DNA of 64,000 bases, taken from assembly GCA_028868305.1 (NCBI GenBank), contig JAGWUS010000007.1, positions 1-64,000 of the forward strand, written 5' to 3'. Made by a program: the position numbers and the translations under genes. Position 1 is the first letter of the stretch; each line of letters begins with the position of its first letter. The stretch comes from Burkholderiales bacterium (GTDB lineage Bacteria > Pseudomonadota > Gammaproteobacteria > Burkholderiales > Burkholderiaceae_C). Below the pieces are notes generated by a model that saw only the letters and a program-made list of their open reading frames with translations, made no database searches and was not told the origin of the DNA. Positions 44,959-53,007 of the stretch are shown in pieces.

Positions 44959-45698
44959 CGCAGCATTCCTTGCAGGGCCGCACCGTTACCGAGGTGCTGT
45001 GGTTTCAGCGCCGCAACTTCCTGCAGACCGCAGCCACCTGGACAGCCATGGGTGGCTATGGTGCAGCCTTGGCCCAGAGCCGCAGCAACATCGTGCAGCT
45101 GGTGGGCGATGCCATGGTCAATGGCCAACGCCTGCTGCCCACGCAGTCCATCCAGACCGGCGACCAGATTACCACCGGCCCCAACTCCACGCTCATCTTC
45201 GTGCTGGGCAACTCGGCCTTTCATGTGCGTCAGAACACCATGATGACGGTGGAGCGCGGCGTCTCGCTGTTTGCGGTGAGTGTGCTGCGCCTGCTAACGG
45301 GTGCGGTGGTGAGCGTATGGGGCAAGGGCAGCAGCCGCCAGATCGTTACCCCCACCCTGACCGCGGGCATCCGGGGCACCGGCGTGTACACAGAGGTTTT
45401 TCCCCAGCAGGACCACCGCAGCTACTGCTGCAACTGCTACGGCACCGTCGACATGGCTGCGGGTGCGGACCGCACCGTCAGTGTGTCGGACTACCACGAG
45501 GCTTTCTGGGGCGAAGTACAGCCCAGGGACGGCCATTCGCTGACACACGCCAAAGCCATCAACCACACCGATGAAGAACTGGAGTTTCTTGCCCGCCTGA
45601 CCGGCCAGCGTACCGCCTGGCAGATCTCAGGCAAGAAGGGGAAGAAAGACGGAGCGGTGCCGTTCGCTTCAGCGCTTGTCGGAGTTGCGTCCATCTGA
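44955..45698 (+). CDS. Tat-exported FecR-domain protein
   Basis: The 247 residues have a twin-arginine signal (WFQRRNFLQTAATWTAMGGY, cleaved after LAQ) followed by a FecR-like domain (NIVQLVGDAMVNGQRLLPTQ, VRQNTMMTVERGVSLF) and a C-terminal part with a CCNCYG cysteine cluster. Canonical FecR is an inner membrane sensor of ferric citrate with a sigma factor partner; here there is no sigma factor or TonB receptor nearby, and the protein is predicted to be free in the periplasm. Function is unknown. It overlaps the upstream gene by ATGA. Its end overlaps the dsbA-like remnant on the other strand. Confidence 0.78.
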   Translation: MTQHSLQGRTVTEVLWFQRRNFLQTAATWTAMGGYGAALAQSRSNIVQLVGDAMVNGQRLLPTQSIQTGDQITTGPNSTLIFVLGNSAFHVRQNTMMTVERGVSLFAVSVLRLLTGAVVSVWGKGSSRQIVTPTLTAGIRGTGVYTEVFPQQDHRSYCCNCYGTVDMAAGADRTVSVSDYHEAFWGEVQPRDGHSLTHAKAINHTDEELEFLARLTGQRTAWQISGKKGKKDGAVPFASALVGVASI

Positions 45699-46126
45699 CT
45701 TGGCAAGCTCTTCAACCACCATTTGCCTCAGTTGTTCAAATCCAAAAGAAGGCTTCTAGCGCCTGCCAGAACTTGCCTTGTCGGCGCGCAGCCTCCAGTA
45801 CAGCGACTACTTTGTCCGACCCTTGGTGAAAAGGCGCGTAGCGCATGACCAGGCGAATGCGGTTGGGGTTTTCCACCATCAGTTGTTTGACCATGGGGTA
45901 AAACATGCGGCAGGTGCCGCAAGCGGGATCAAAAAACTCAACAATCACCACCGGCGAATCGGCTCGCCCTTCGCTAGGTGAGTGTGCACGGACCAGCAAC
46001 GCGCGGTCCAGCGTCGCCGCTGGCTGCTCTTGGTTCACCTGGTTAGAAAAATACCACCAGCTGCCAATGGCGATCAACGCAATAGCTCCCGCGAGGGACG
46101 CCATATAAGTCGTCACTTTTTTTCAT
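45669..46126 (-). pseudogene. dsbA-like thioredoxin-fold gene with internal deletion and frameshifts
   Basis: From the ATG at 46126 (MKK) a run of seven A residues puts the frame out of register with the rest; with six A residues it would read MKKVTTYMASLAGAIALIAI. The body reads VVIVEFFDPACGTCRMFYP (CXXC motif) and GKFWQALEAF, then stops near 45736. In another frame, from about 45756, GFEQLRQMVVEELAKSD follows, which matches the C-terminus of such DsbA-family proteins. About 80-90 residues, including the cis-proline loop, are missing. So it is a decayed relic with a deletion and two frame changes. Confidence 0.75.
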
Positions 46127-46171
46127 GAATAGGTTCTCTCGGAGTGCCCGGTTGAGTGGGAAGAATGAACT

Positions 46172-47233
46172 TCAGTTATGCGAATGTCTGTGGTGGATGT
46201 CCGGGAAGTGTGCGTGGCGGTGTTTGAGCCGAGGGTGTTGATGCACATGGGTGTGAGGTTCCACACCGTCCCACGCAAAGTCGTGACTGTGCTGATGGTG
46301 TTCATCATGACGATGCTCGTGTCCATGGATTAGCTCGGTATGTTCGTGCTCGTGTGCGTGGTGCTCCGTTAAATGCAGCCATACGCCTGCGGCCATCAAG
46401 GCAGCTGCAATCCAGAAACTGACACCGGTGGGTTCAGCAAACACGACGATGGAAATCACTGCCCCCACAAAAGGCGCAGTAGAGAAGTAGGCCCCGGTAC
46501 GTGCCGTCCCCAATCCACGCAGTGCCAGCACAAAAAGCACCAGACTCAAGCCATAGCCCATAAAGCCAATCACCATTGCAGTGGAAAGTAGCGGTAATGC
46601 TGGCCAGGAGGCCCCAAGAGCAAACGCCAAGGCGGTATTCACGCAACCGGCCACCAGCCCCTTGCTGCCTGCAATAAAAATTGCATCGGATGCAGACACC
46701 TTGCGCGTAAGGTTGTTATCTATCGCCCAGGCCAGACAGGCACCAGCCAAAGCCAGAGGCCCTATGCCAGAGGCCGTTGCCTCACCCGCAGGCCATGCCA
46801 ATACTGCGCCGCCCGCCACAATGGACACCATGCCCAGCACGATGCGGCGGTCGGTGCCCTCCTTGAACACCATCCAGGCGAGAACCGCTGTCAGCACCGA
46901 CTCCAGGTTCAAAAACAGCGACGCGGTCGCCGCCGTGGTGTGCGAAAGCCCTACCATCAATAGCAACGGACCTAACACCCCGCCAAACGCAATTGCACCC
47001 ATCAACCAGGGCCACTCGTGTGCGGGCATTTCCACGGCTTTCCATCCGCGGTCGCGTACCAAGCGGGTGAGCGTCAGCCCCAAGCCGCTTCCCAGATACA
47101 ACAGGCCCGCCAGGAGGAACGGGAATGAAAGCCCTGCCCCATTGCCGACGAGCTGCTTGGCAAACGGGGTGCTGGCTCCAAAAAGGAAAGCAGCGCCAAG
47201 CGCGGGCAAAGCCGCACGATGCAGGTAACTCAT
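46172..47233 (-). CDS. DMT-family permease with histidine-rich tail, metal-linked
   Basis: The 353-residue protein has ten membrane segments of two EamA halves (FLFGASTPFAKQLVGNGAGL at the start), then a cytoplasmic or periplasmic tail of about 66 residues with 24 His (HHAHEHEHTELIHGHEHRHD and so on). It lies 33 bp after cadR on the same strand and is divergent from cadA, so it is probably induced with the cadmium/lead response. The tail likely binds divalent metals. The start is ATG 47233 with AAGG 8 nt upstream. A direct metal substrate is inference, since other DMT permeases carry organic solutes. Confidence 0.82.
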   Translation of the reverse strand: MSYLHRAALPALGAAFLFGASTPFAKQLVGNGAGLSFPFLLAGLLYLGSGLGLTLTRLVRDRGWKAVEMPAHEWPWLMGAIAFGGVLGPLLLMVGLSHTTAATASLFLNLESVLTAVLAWMVFKEGTDRRIVLGMVSIVAGGAVLAWPAGEATASGIGPLALAGACLAWAIDNNLTRKVSASDAIFIAGSKGLVAGCVNTALAFALGASWPALPLLSTAMVIGFMGYGLSLVLFVLALRGLGTARTGAYFSTAPFVGAVISIVVFAEPTGVSFWIAAALMAAGVWLHLTEHHAHEHEHTELIHGHEHRHDEHHQHSHDFAWDGVEPHTHVHQHPRLKHRHAHFPDIHHRHSHN

Positions 47234-47266
47234 GTGATAGACCTTCAAAATTATGCGTAAATGCCA

Positions 47267-47698
47267 TCAACCCAAATGCGTATGCCGCCCTGGTTTGTGC
47301 TCCGCTTCCATCGCTGACACACCTCGCAGAATGCCGCAGGCATCCACAGCATTTTCTGATTGGCAACGCTGCCGTATCTCACCAAGCTGCTGCTTCAGTT
47401 GAACCAGTTCCCGAATGCGTTCATCGACATGGGCAATGTGCTGATCGAAAACGCTATTGATTGCGCCACAATCTCCAGCAGGCAGGTCCACCAAGCCCAG
47501 CAAAGTATGAATTTCTGCATGGCTCATATCCAGTGCCCTGCAATTGCGTATAAAACGCAAGCGCTCCACGTGCGCAGGGCCATACACACGAAAATTGCCG
47601 GCCGTGCGCACTGTTTTCGGTAACAACCCTTCTTGCTCGTAATACCGTACCGTTTCGACGGTGGTTTGAGCGACCTGTGCCAATTCACCGATTTTCAT
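47267..47698 (-). CDS. cadR: Cd(II)/Pb(II)-responsive MerR-family regulator
   Basis: The 143-residue MerR protein begins MKIGELAQVAQTTVETVRYY and has a cysteine in FIRNCRALDMSHAEI, a DCGAINSVFDQHIAHVDERI dimer helix, and a C-terminal C-x(7)-C (CQSENAVDACGI) plus HTHLG. These are the metal ligands of the CadR/PbrR subgroup. It would twist the cadA promoter to activate it when Cd, Pb or Zn binds. The ATG at 47698 is fixed by the conserved start; a longer frame runs into cadA in the reverse direction. Confidence 0.92.
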   Translation of the reverse strand: MKIGELAQVAQTTVETVRYYEQEGLLPKTVRTAGNFRVYGPAHVERLRFIRNCRALDMSHAEIHTLLGLVDLPAGDCGAINSVFDQHIAHVDERIRELVQLKQQLGEIRQRCQSENAVDACGILRGVSAMEAEHKPGRHTHLG

Positions 47699-47718
47699 AA
47701 GATTTTGCAAGAAATGGA

Positions 47719-47749
47719 TTGACTCTATAGTAACTTCAGGTTGTTTAAT
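47719..47749 (+). promoter_or_regulatory. cadA promoter with 19-bp spacer and MerR-type dyad
   Basis: TTGACT (47719-47724) and TTTAAT (47744-47749) are separated by exactly 19 bp, the long spacer characteristic of MerR-activated promoters. The dyad ACTCTATAG-TAACTTCAGGT lies inside it and resembles PbrR/CadR sites (ACCCTATAGTGGCTACAGGG). Divergent cadR starts 21 bp to the left. Confidence 0.85.
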
Positions 47750-47774
47750 TTCCTGAATTCTTCCGGAAATATCC

Positions 47775-50045
47775 ATGTCAGCAAAAAACGACGCCCACGC
47801 CCACGCCCACGCCCACGCCCACACACATGACGATGCCGGTGCGGTATGCGGCGCAACGCCGGTTGCCGCTGTTGTGCCTGGAATCCCAGACTGTTGTGGC
47901 AGCGAAACCGATACACCGCTGGTCAAACCGGGGGCACCCGTTTCCACCGCCAGAGGTATACAGACGCCCATTCGCATCTTGCAGATGGATTGTCCGACGG
48001 AAGAAGCACTATCGCGCAGCAAACTGGGCGGCATGACGGGCGTGGCAGGCATGGAGTTCAACTTGATGCAGCGCGTCTTGACAGTCACGCATGCGCCCGG
48101 AGCCATCGAGCCCATTTTGCAAGCGATCCGCACGCTCGGCTTCACCCCAGAAATCGCGGACGGTACGTCCACCGTGGCGCGGCACACGCCAGAGCCTGCA
48201 AAGCCTTGGTGGCCGTTGGCACTGGCCGGTGTTGCAGCGGCTGCGTCTGAGGCCATGCAATGGGCGGGTATGCCAAACTGGGCGGTGGCTGGGCTGGCCG
48301 TCATTGCTGTACTGGGCAGTGGGCTCACCACCTACAAGAAGGGGTGGATCGCCATAACCAACGGCAACCTCAACATCAACGCCCTGATGAGCATTGCCGT
48401 GACAGGCGCCCTGCTGCTGGGCCAGTGGCCAGAAGCGGCCATGGTCATGGTGTTGTTCACCCTGGCGGAGCTGATAGAGGCCAAGTCCCTGGACCGCGCC
48501 CGCAATGCCATTCAGGGCTTGCTGCAACTGACGCCTGAGCGCGCTTCCGTGTTGCAAGCCGATGGAAACTGGTCGGACGTAGCGGCCAAGTCTGTCGCGC
48601 TGGACGCACGGGTTCGGGTCAAGCCAGGAGAGCGCATTGCGCTGGACGGCAAGATCGTCAAAGGCCGCTCCACCGTGAACCAGGCGCCTATCACGGGCGA
48701 AAGCATGCCGGTGGAAAAAGCTGAAGGCGATCCTGTTTTTGCAGGCACGATCAATATGTCTGGCACTTTCGAATATTTGGTAACCGCCACCGCGTATGAC
48801 AGCACCTTGGCGCGCATCATCCATGCAGTGGAAGAGGCGCAAGGTACAAAGGCCCCCACACAACGGTTTGTAGACCAGTTTGCCCGTATCTATACCCCGG
48901 TAGTTTTTGCCATTGCGCTGGCCATTGCAATCATTCCGCCGCTACTTATGGGTGGTGACTGGTTCGCCTGGATCTACAAAGCGCTGGTGCTGTTGGTCAT
49001 CGCCTGCCCGTGTGCCTTGGTTATTTCCACCCCCGTGACCATTGTTAGCGGCTTGGCTGCAGCCGCCCGTCGGGGCATTTTGATCAAAGGTGGTGTGTAT
49101 CTGGAAAAAGCCCACCGCATCAAGGCGATTGCGCTGGACAAAACGGGAACGATTACCGAAGGCAAGCCCAAGCTGGTGGACACCGAGTTCGTAACTTCCA
49201 CACTTCCGGAGTGGCAAATCCTGCGCTGGGCGGCGGACATGGCAGCGCAATCGGACCACCCGGTCTCCAAAGCCATTTCGCAAAGCCTGGAATCTGGCAA
49301 CAGCAGGCTGGACGAATTTACGGCTCTTCCCGGTCGCGGTGTGCAGGCGCGCGTGGATGGACAGAAATTGGTCCTTGGCAATCACCGACTCATCGAAGAA
49401 CTCGGCTTGTGCAGTCCGGCTATTGAAACTTATTTGAAAAAACAAGAAGCCATGGGACGCACAGTCACACTGCTGGCGTCCGGCACGCAGGTCTTGGTCA
49501 TTTTTGCGGTAGCAGACACCATTAAAGAAAGCTCCCGTGAAGCGCTTATGCAGCTGAAACGCCTGGGCGTGGTCACCGTGATGCTGACAGGAGACAACAC
49601 GGTCACGGCACAAACCATTGCCACACAAGCTGGCATTGACGATGTGCGAGGTAATTTGTTACCTGAAGACAAGTTGACCGCCATTGAACGTCTGCAAGAC
49701 CAATACGGTGTTTGCGCGATGGTCGGTGATGGCATCAACGATGCACCAGCACTTGCGCGCGCGGACATTGGCGTGGCCATGGGAGCAGCAGGCACTGACA
49801 TTGCCATGGAAGCCGCAGACGTGGTCATCATGAACGACGACCTGCGCCGCATCCCCGAAGCGATTGTGTTATCCGGCAAAGCCCAATCCGTGCTGTACCA
49901 AAACATTGCTCTGGCGTTGGGCATCAAATCGGTATTCCTGGTGTTGGCCGTATTTGACGGAGCTTCGATGTGGATGGCCGTGTTTGCGGATGTAGGCGCC
50001 AGCTTGTTGGTGGTGGCGAATGGTTTGCGCTTGCTGCGCAAGTAG
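47775..50045 (+). CDS. cadA: Cd/Pb/Zn-exporting P1B-type ATPase
   Basis: The 756 residues hold an N-terminal metal-binding region with repeated His-Ala (HAHAHAHAHTH), a CCGSETDT patch, a heavy-metal-associated domain with MDCPTEE (near residue 71), eight transmembrane helices with CPC (VIACPCALVIST, about 408), the phosphorylation site ALDKTGTITEG (about 454) and GDGINDAPALARADIGVAMG. CPC plus MDCPTEE points to Zn/Cd/Pb specificity. It pumps these metals from the cytoplasm. The His-Ala region is coded by five GCCCAC hexamers, a tract likely to vary in length. The gene is controlled by cadR. Confidence 0.95.
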   Translation: MSAKNDAHAHAHAHAHTHDDAGAVCGATPVAAVVPGIPDCCGSETDTPLVKPGAPVSTARGIQTPIRILQMDCPTEEALSRSKLGGMTGVAGMEFNLMQRVLTVTHAPGAIEPILQAIRTLGFTPEIADGTSTVARHTPEPAKPWWPLALAGVAAAASEAMQWAGMPNWAVAGLAVIAVLGSGLTTYKKGWIAITNGNLNINALMSIAVTGALLLGQWPEAAMVMVLFTLAELIEAKSLDRARNAIQGLLQLTPERASVLQADGNWSDVAAKSVALDARVRVKPGERIALDGKIVKGRSTVNQAPITGESMPVEKAEGDPVFAGTINMSGTFEYLVTATAYDSTLARIIHAVEEAQGTKAPTQRFVDQFARIYTPVVFAIALAIAIIPPLLMGGDWFAWIYKALVLLVIACPCALVISTPVTIVSGLAAAARRGILIKGGVYLEKAHRIKAIALDKTGTITEGKPKLVDTEFVTSTLPEWQILRWAADMAAQSDHPVSKAISQSLESGNSRLDEFTALPGRGVQARVDGQKLVLGNHRLIEELGLCSPAIETYLKKQEAMGRTVTLLASGTQVLVIFAVADTIKESSREALMQLKRLGVVTVMLTGDNTVTAQTIATQAGIDDVRGNLLPEDKLTAIERLQDQYGVCAMVGDGINDAPALARADIGVAMGAAGTDIAMEAADVVIMNDDLRRIPEAIVLSGKAQSVLYQNIALALGIKSVFLVLAVFDGASMWMAVFADVGASLLVVANGLRLLRK

Positions 50046-50046
50046 T

Positions 50047-50108
50047 TTCCACAGCGACCGGCATGCCGGTCAGGCAGCTCGGTGCAATGTGTTGGCTGCC
50101 CGGTGGAA
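50047..50108. repeat. Nested palindromes after cadA
   Basis: GTTTCCAC (near 50046) pairs with GTGGAAAC (near 50101), GGCAGC with GCTGCC inside it, and GACCGGCATGCCGGTC (50056-50071) is a perfect 16-bp palindrome within. The whole can fold into a branched structure. It may be a terminator-like element, a mobile-element relic, or a small RNA. No T run is present. Confidence 0.35.
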
Positions 50109-50183
50109 ACCGGAAACAGCAGTGCCCTATGAAGCCTGTGTGACAGTCGTGTGCAACCCGAGGTTCAAGGCGCTTGCGTCCGT

Positions 50184-50475
50184 TCAAGCTGCTGCAACTG
50201 ATCGCGCAGCGCCATGGGGAAGACCAGAGCGCCACTGCTTTTCCAGAAACGGCGCCTTGAGAAAGCCCCGAAAGCGCGCACGCCTGCCCCGCGCCGGTGG
50301 CGCGGTCAACGGGTGGTGCGGGAAGCGCTGTAAAAAGCGGCCGATGGCAATGTGGCCTTCCAGCCGAGCAATGCTCAGGCCAGCACACTGGTGATTGCCA
50401 AAACCAAACGCCAGTTGGAGGTTACTGGTCCGCCCAGCAGACACAGCTCCGGGTCCGGGTCCGCAATCCTGCAGT
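50184..50475 (-). pseudogene. Cytochrome P450 C-terminal remnant
   Basis: On the minus strand LQLAFGFGNHQCAGLSIARL contains the P450 haem-ligand motif FGxGxHxCxG, then EGHIAIGRFLQRFP and the C-terminal RARFRGFLKAPF typical of bacterial P450. Just upstream the matching IADPDPE segment is in a different frame, and the rest of the roughly 400-residue enzyme is absent before uvrD. This is a decayed relic of a P450 gene, with at least one frameshift. It occupies most of the gap between cadA and uvrD. Confidence 0.75.
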
Positions 50476-50549
50476 ACATCGGCTAGGGTTTAGCATAGAA
50501 ATTTGCCGGCAATTCACACACGGGTGCAGTGACAGCATGGCCCAGTGGG

Positions 50550-52868
50550 TCATGGTACCGGTGTGAGTTTGGCCACGCTCAGTGCCAGCCACTTGGTTCC
50601 ATGGCGTGGGAAGCTGATCTGGGCACGGGCATCGTCGCCCGTCCCCTCCAGCGTCAACACCGTGCCCTCACCAAACTTGGCGTGGAACACCTTCTGCTTC
50701 ACTTTGAGACCATGCGCTGGCGCTTCCTTACGCGGTATTTCAGTGCCAAATGTGCCTCCAGCCCGCACGATATATGCATGCGCAGCTCCTGAATCAGGAG
50801 CAAACGTCTGACCCCACCCACGCGCAGTACCGGGCGCTGGCTGCCTGGGGGTCAACCATTTGAGACATTCCTCGGGCAGTTCATCAAAGAACCGGCTCTT
50901 GAGGTTGTAGCGCGTCTGGCCGTGCAGCATGCGGGTTTGCGAGTGGCTCAGGTACAGGCGCTTGCGCGCTCGGGTGATGGCCACATAGGCCAGGCGGCGT
51001 TCTTCTTCCAGCCCTTCGTGGTCACTCGTCGAATTCTCGTGCGGAAACAGGCCCTCTTCCATGCCGGTGATGAACACACAGTCAAACTCCAGCCCTTTGG
51101 CCGAGTGCACCGTCATCAGTTGGACAGCATCCTGCCCGGCAGCAGCCATGTTGTCACCGGCCTCCAATGCAGCGTGGGTCAGAAAGGCCACCAGCGGGGA
51201 CAGGGTTTCGCCGGTATCGGCAAAGTTTTCTTCCATCTGCGGAGTGATGCCTGGCGCTTCGCGGCCAAAGCCTTCCTGCATGACAAAACTCTCGGCGGCG
51301 TTGACCAGCTCCTCCAGGTTCTCGACCCGGTCTTCGCCTTCGCGCTCTTTGCGGTAGTGTTCCAGCAGGCCACTGTGATCAAGGGTCAGCTCGATGATGT
51401 TGCGCAGGTTCATGCCGGCGGTCTGCTCGCGCAGTACGTCAATTTTTGCGACAAACCCCCCTATGGCTGCACCGGCGCGGCCGCTCAGGGCACTCACGGC
51501 ATCATGCAGCGAGCAACCAGTGGCTTTGGCGATGTCCTGCAGTTGCTCAATGCTGCGTGCACCAATGCCACGCGCCGGAAAGTTGACCACCCGCATGAAG
51601 CTGGTGTCATCGTTGGGATTCTCCAAAAGGCGCAGGTAAGCAAGCGCGTTTTTGATTTCTGCCCGCTCAAAAAAGCGCAAACCACCATACACACGGTACG
51701 GCATACCCGCATTGAACAGCGCCGTCTCAATCACCCGGCTTTGCGCGTTGGAACGGTACAGCACCGCGATCTCTTTGCGCTCCACGCCATCACGTACCAG
51801 CTGCTTCGTCTCATCCACCATCCACTGCGCCTCGGCAAAATCGCTCGGTGCCTCGTACACGCGCACCGGCTCACCTGCGCCCTGGTCGGTACGCAGGTTT
51901 TTGCCCAGGCGCTTGCTGTTGTGGCTGATGAGTGCGTTGGCGCTGTCCAGAATATTGCTGAAGCTGCGGTAGTTCTGCTCCAGCTTGATCTGGTGTTGTA
52001 CCTTGAACTCGCGCACAAAGTCGGCCATATTGCCAACCCGTGCGCCACGGAAGGCGTAAATGCTCTGGTCATCATCGCCCACCGCCAGCACTGCGCCACC
52101 GGCACCATCCGGGCTGGCGCCCTCCCCCAGGCCGGCGATCATCTTGATCCAGGCATATTGCAGCTTGTTGGTGTCCTGAAACTCGTCAATCAGGATGTGG
52201 CGGAAACGCCGCTGGTAGTGCTCGCGGATGGCATCGTTGTCGCGCAGCAGTTCATACGAGCGCAGCATCAGCTCGCCAAAATCCACCACGCCTTCGCGCT
52301 GGCACTGGTCTTCGTAAAGCTGGTAAATCTCGACCTTCTTGCGGGTGTCCGGGTCACTGGCGACCACGTCTTTGGGGCGCAGCCCCTCTTCCTTGCAACC
52401 GGAGATAAACCACATCAGCTGCTTGGGCGGAAAGCGCTCGTCATCGATGTTGAACTGCTTGCACAGCCGCTTGATAGCGGAGAGCTGATCCTGGGTATCG
52501 AGAATCTGGAACGCCTGCGGCAAGCCCGCCATCCTGTAATGCACCCGCAGGAAACGGTTGCAAAGACCGTGGAAGGTGCCAATCCACATCCCGCGCACAT
52601 TGACCGGCAGCATGGCGGACAGCCGCGTCATCATCTCCTTGGCGGCCTTATTGGTAAACGTCACCGCCAGAATTCCGCCTGGCGTCACGTAACCGCTTTG
52701 CAGCAGCCAGGCAATGCGGGTGGTCAGCACCCGGGTCTTGCCCGAGCCCGCACCCGCCAGAATCAGGGCGTGCTCCGCCGGCAGGGTGACTGCCGCGCTT
52801 TGCTCGGGGTTGAGGTTGGCAAGCAACGGGGACTGTGACGCGTGGTCGATGGCGGAGAAAAGAGACAT
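50550..52868 (-). CDS. uvrD: UvrD/Rep-family DNA helicase II
   Basis: The 772-residue SF1A helicase has Walker A (LILAGAGSGKTRVLTTRIAW), Walker B DEFQDTN, motif III GDDDQSIYAFRGAR and VITRARKRLYLSHSQTR near the end, with a C-terminal Tudor-like domain. UvrD unwinds DNA in mismatch and nucleotide-excision repair. The start is ATG 52868, as in other UvrD; TACAAT (52880-52875) is exactly 6 nt before it and no Shine-Dalgarno is seen, so the mRNA may be leaderless. Confidence 0.96.
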   Translation of the reverse strand: MSLFSAIDHASQSPLLANLNPEQSAAVTLPAEHALILAGAGSGKTRVLTTRIAWLLQSGYVTPGGILAVTFTNKAAKEMMTRLSAMLPVNVRGMWIGTFHGLCNRFLRVHYRMAGLPQAFQILDTQDQLSAIKRLCKQFNIDDERFPPKQLMWFISGCKEEGLRPKDVVASDPDTRKKVEIYQLYEDQCQREGVVDFGELMLRSYELLRDNDAIREHYQRRFRHILIDEFQDTNKLQYAWIKMIAGLGEGASPDGAGGAVLAVGDDDQSIYAFRGARVGNMADFVREFKVQHQIKLEQNYRSFSNILDSANALISHNSKRLGKNLRTDQGAGEPVRVYEAPSDFAEAQWMVDETKQLVRDGVERKEIAVLYRSNAQSRVIETALFNAGMPYRVYGGLRFFERAEIKNALAYLRLLENPNDDTSFMRVVNFPARGIGARSIEQLQDIAKATGCSLHDAVSALSGRAGAAIGGFVAKIDVLREQTAGMNLRNIIELTLDHSGLLEHYRKEREGEDRVENLEELVNAAESFVMQEGFGREAPGITPQMEENFADTGETLSPLVAFLTHAALEAGDNMAAAGQDAVQLMTVHSAKGLEFDCVFITGMEEGLFPHENSTSDHEGLEEERRLAYVAITRARKRLYLSHSQTRMLHGQTRYNLKSRFFDELPEECLKWLTPRQPAPGTARGWGQTFAPDSGAAHAYIVRAGGTFGTEIPRKEAPAHGLKVKQKVFHAKFGEGTVLTLEGTGDDARAQISFPRHGTKWLALSVAKLTPVP

Positions 52869-52904
52869 GGAGCCATTGTAGAAAGCCTGCCAATGACGCA
52901 AGCA

Positions 52905-52996
52905 AGATCAGGGTGGCAGTGCGTATTGCGCAGGTAAAGGAGGAGCCCGCGAAGCGGGTGGGGGACACGGAGCAAAACGCACTGCCACCCTGATCT
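52905..52996. repeat. 92-bp element with 19-bp perfect terminal inverted repeats
   Basis: AGATCAGGGTGGCAGTGCG (52905-52923) and its exact reverse complement (52978-52996) bound a 54-bp interior, in which TATTGC and GCAAAA extend the pairing and CCCGC-GAA-GCGGG (52946-52958) makes a second hairpin. It lies between the divergent uvrD and guaC genes. The form suggests a MITE-like element or a structured RNA. No transposase is close. Confidence 0.75.
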
Positions 52997-53007
52997 ACCA
53001 CAACAGT

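Noticed and set aside
47792-47823. CRISPR-like array in cadA
   Set aside because: The units are 6-bp tandem repeats without spacers and code for His-Ala in frame.
47699-48331. Upstream extension of the cadR frame across cadA
   Set aside because: It reads the cadA strand backwards; the MerR domain starts exactly at 47698.
50922-52838. 638-codon plus-strand frame over uvrD
   Set aside because: It is antisense to uvrD, which has complete helicase motifs.
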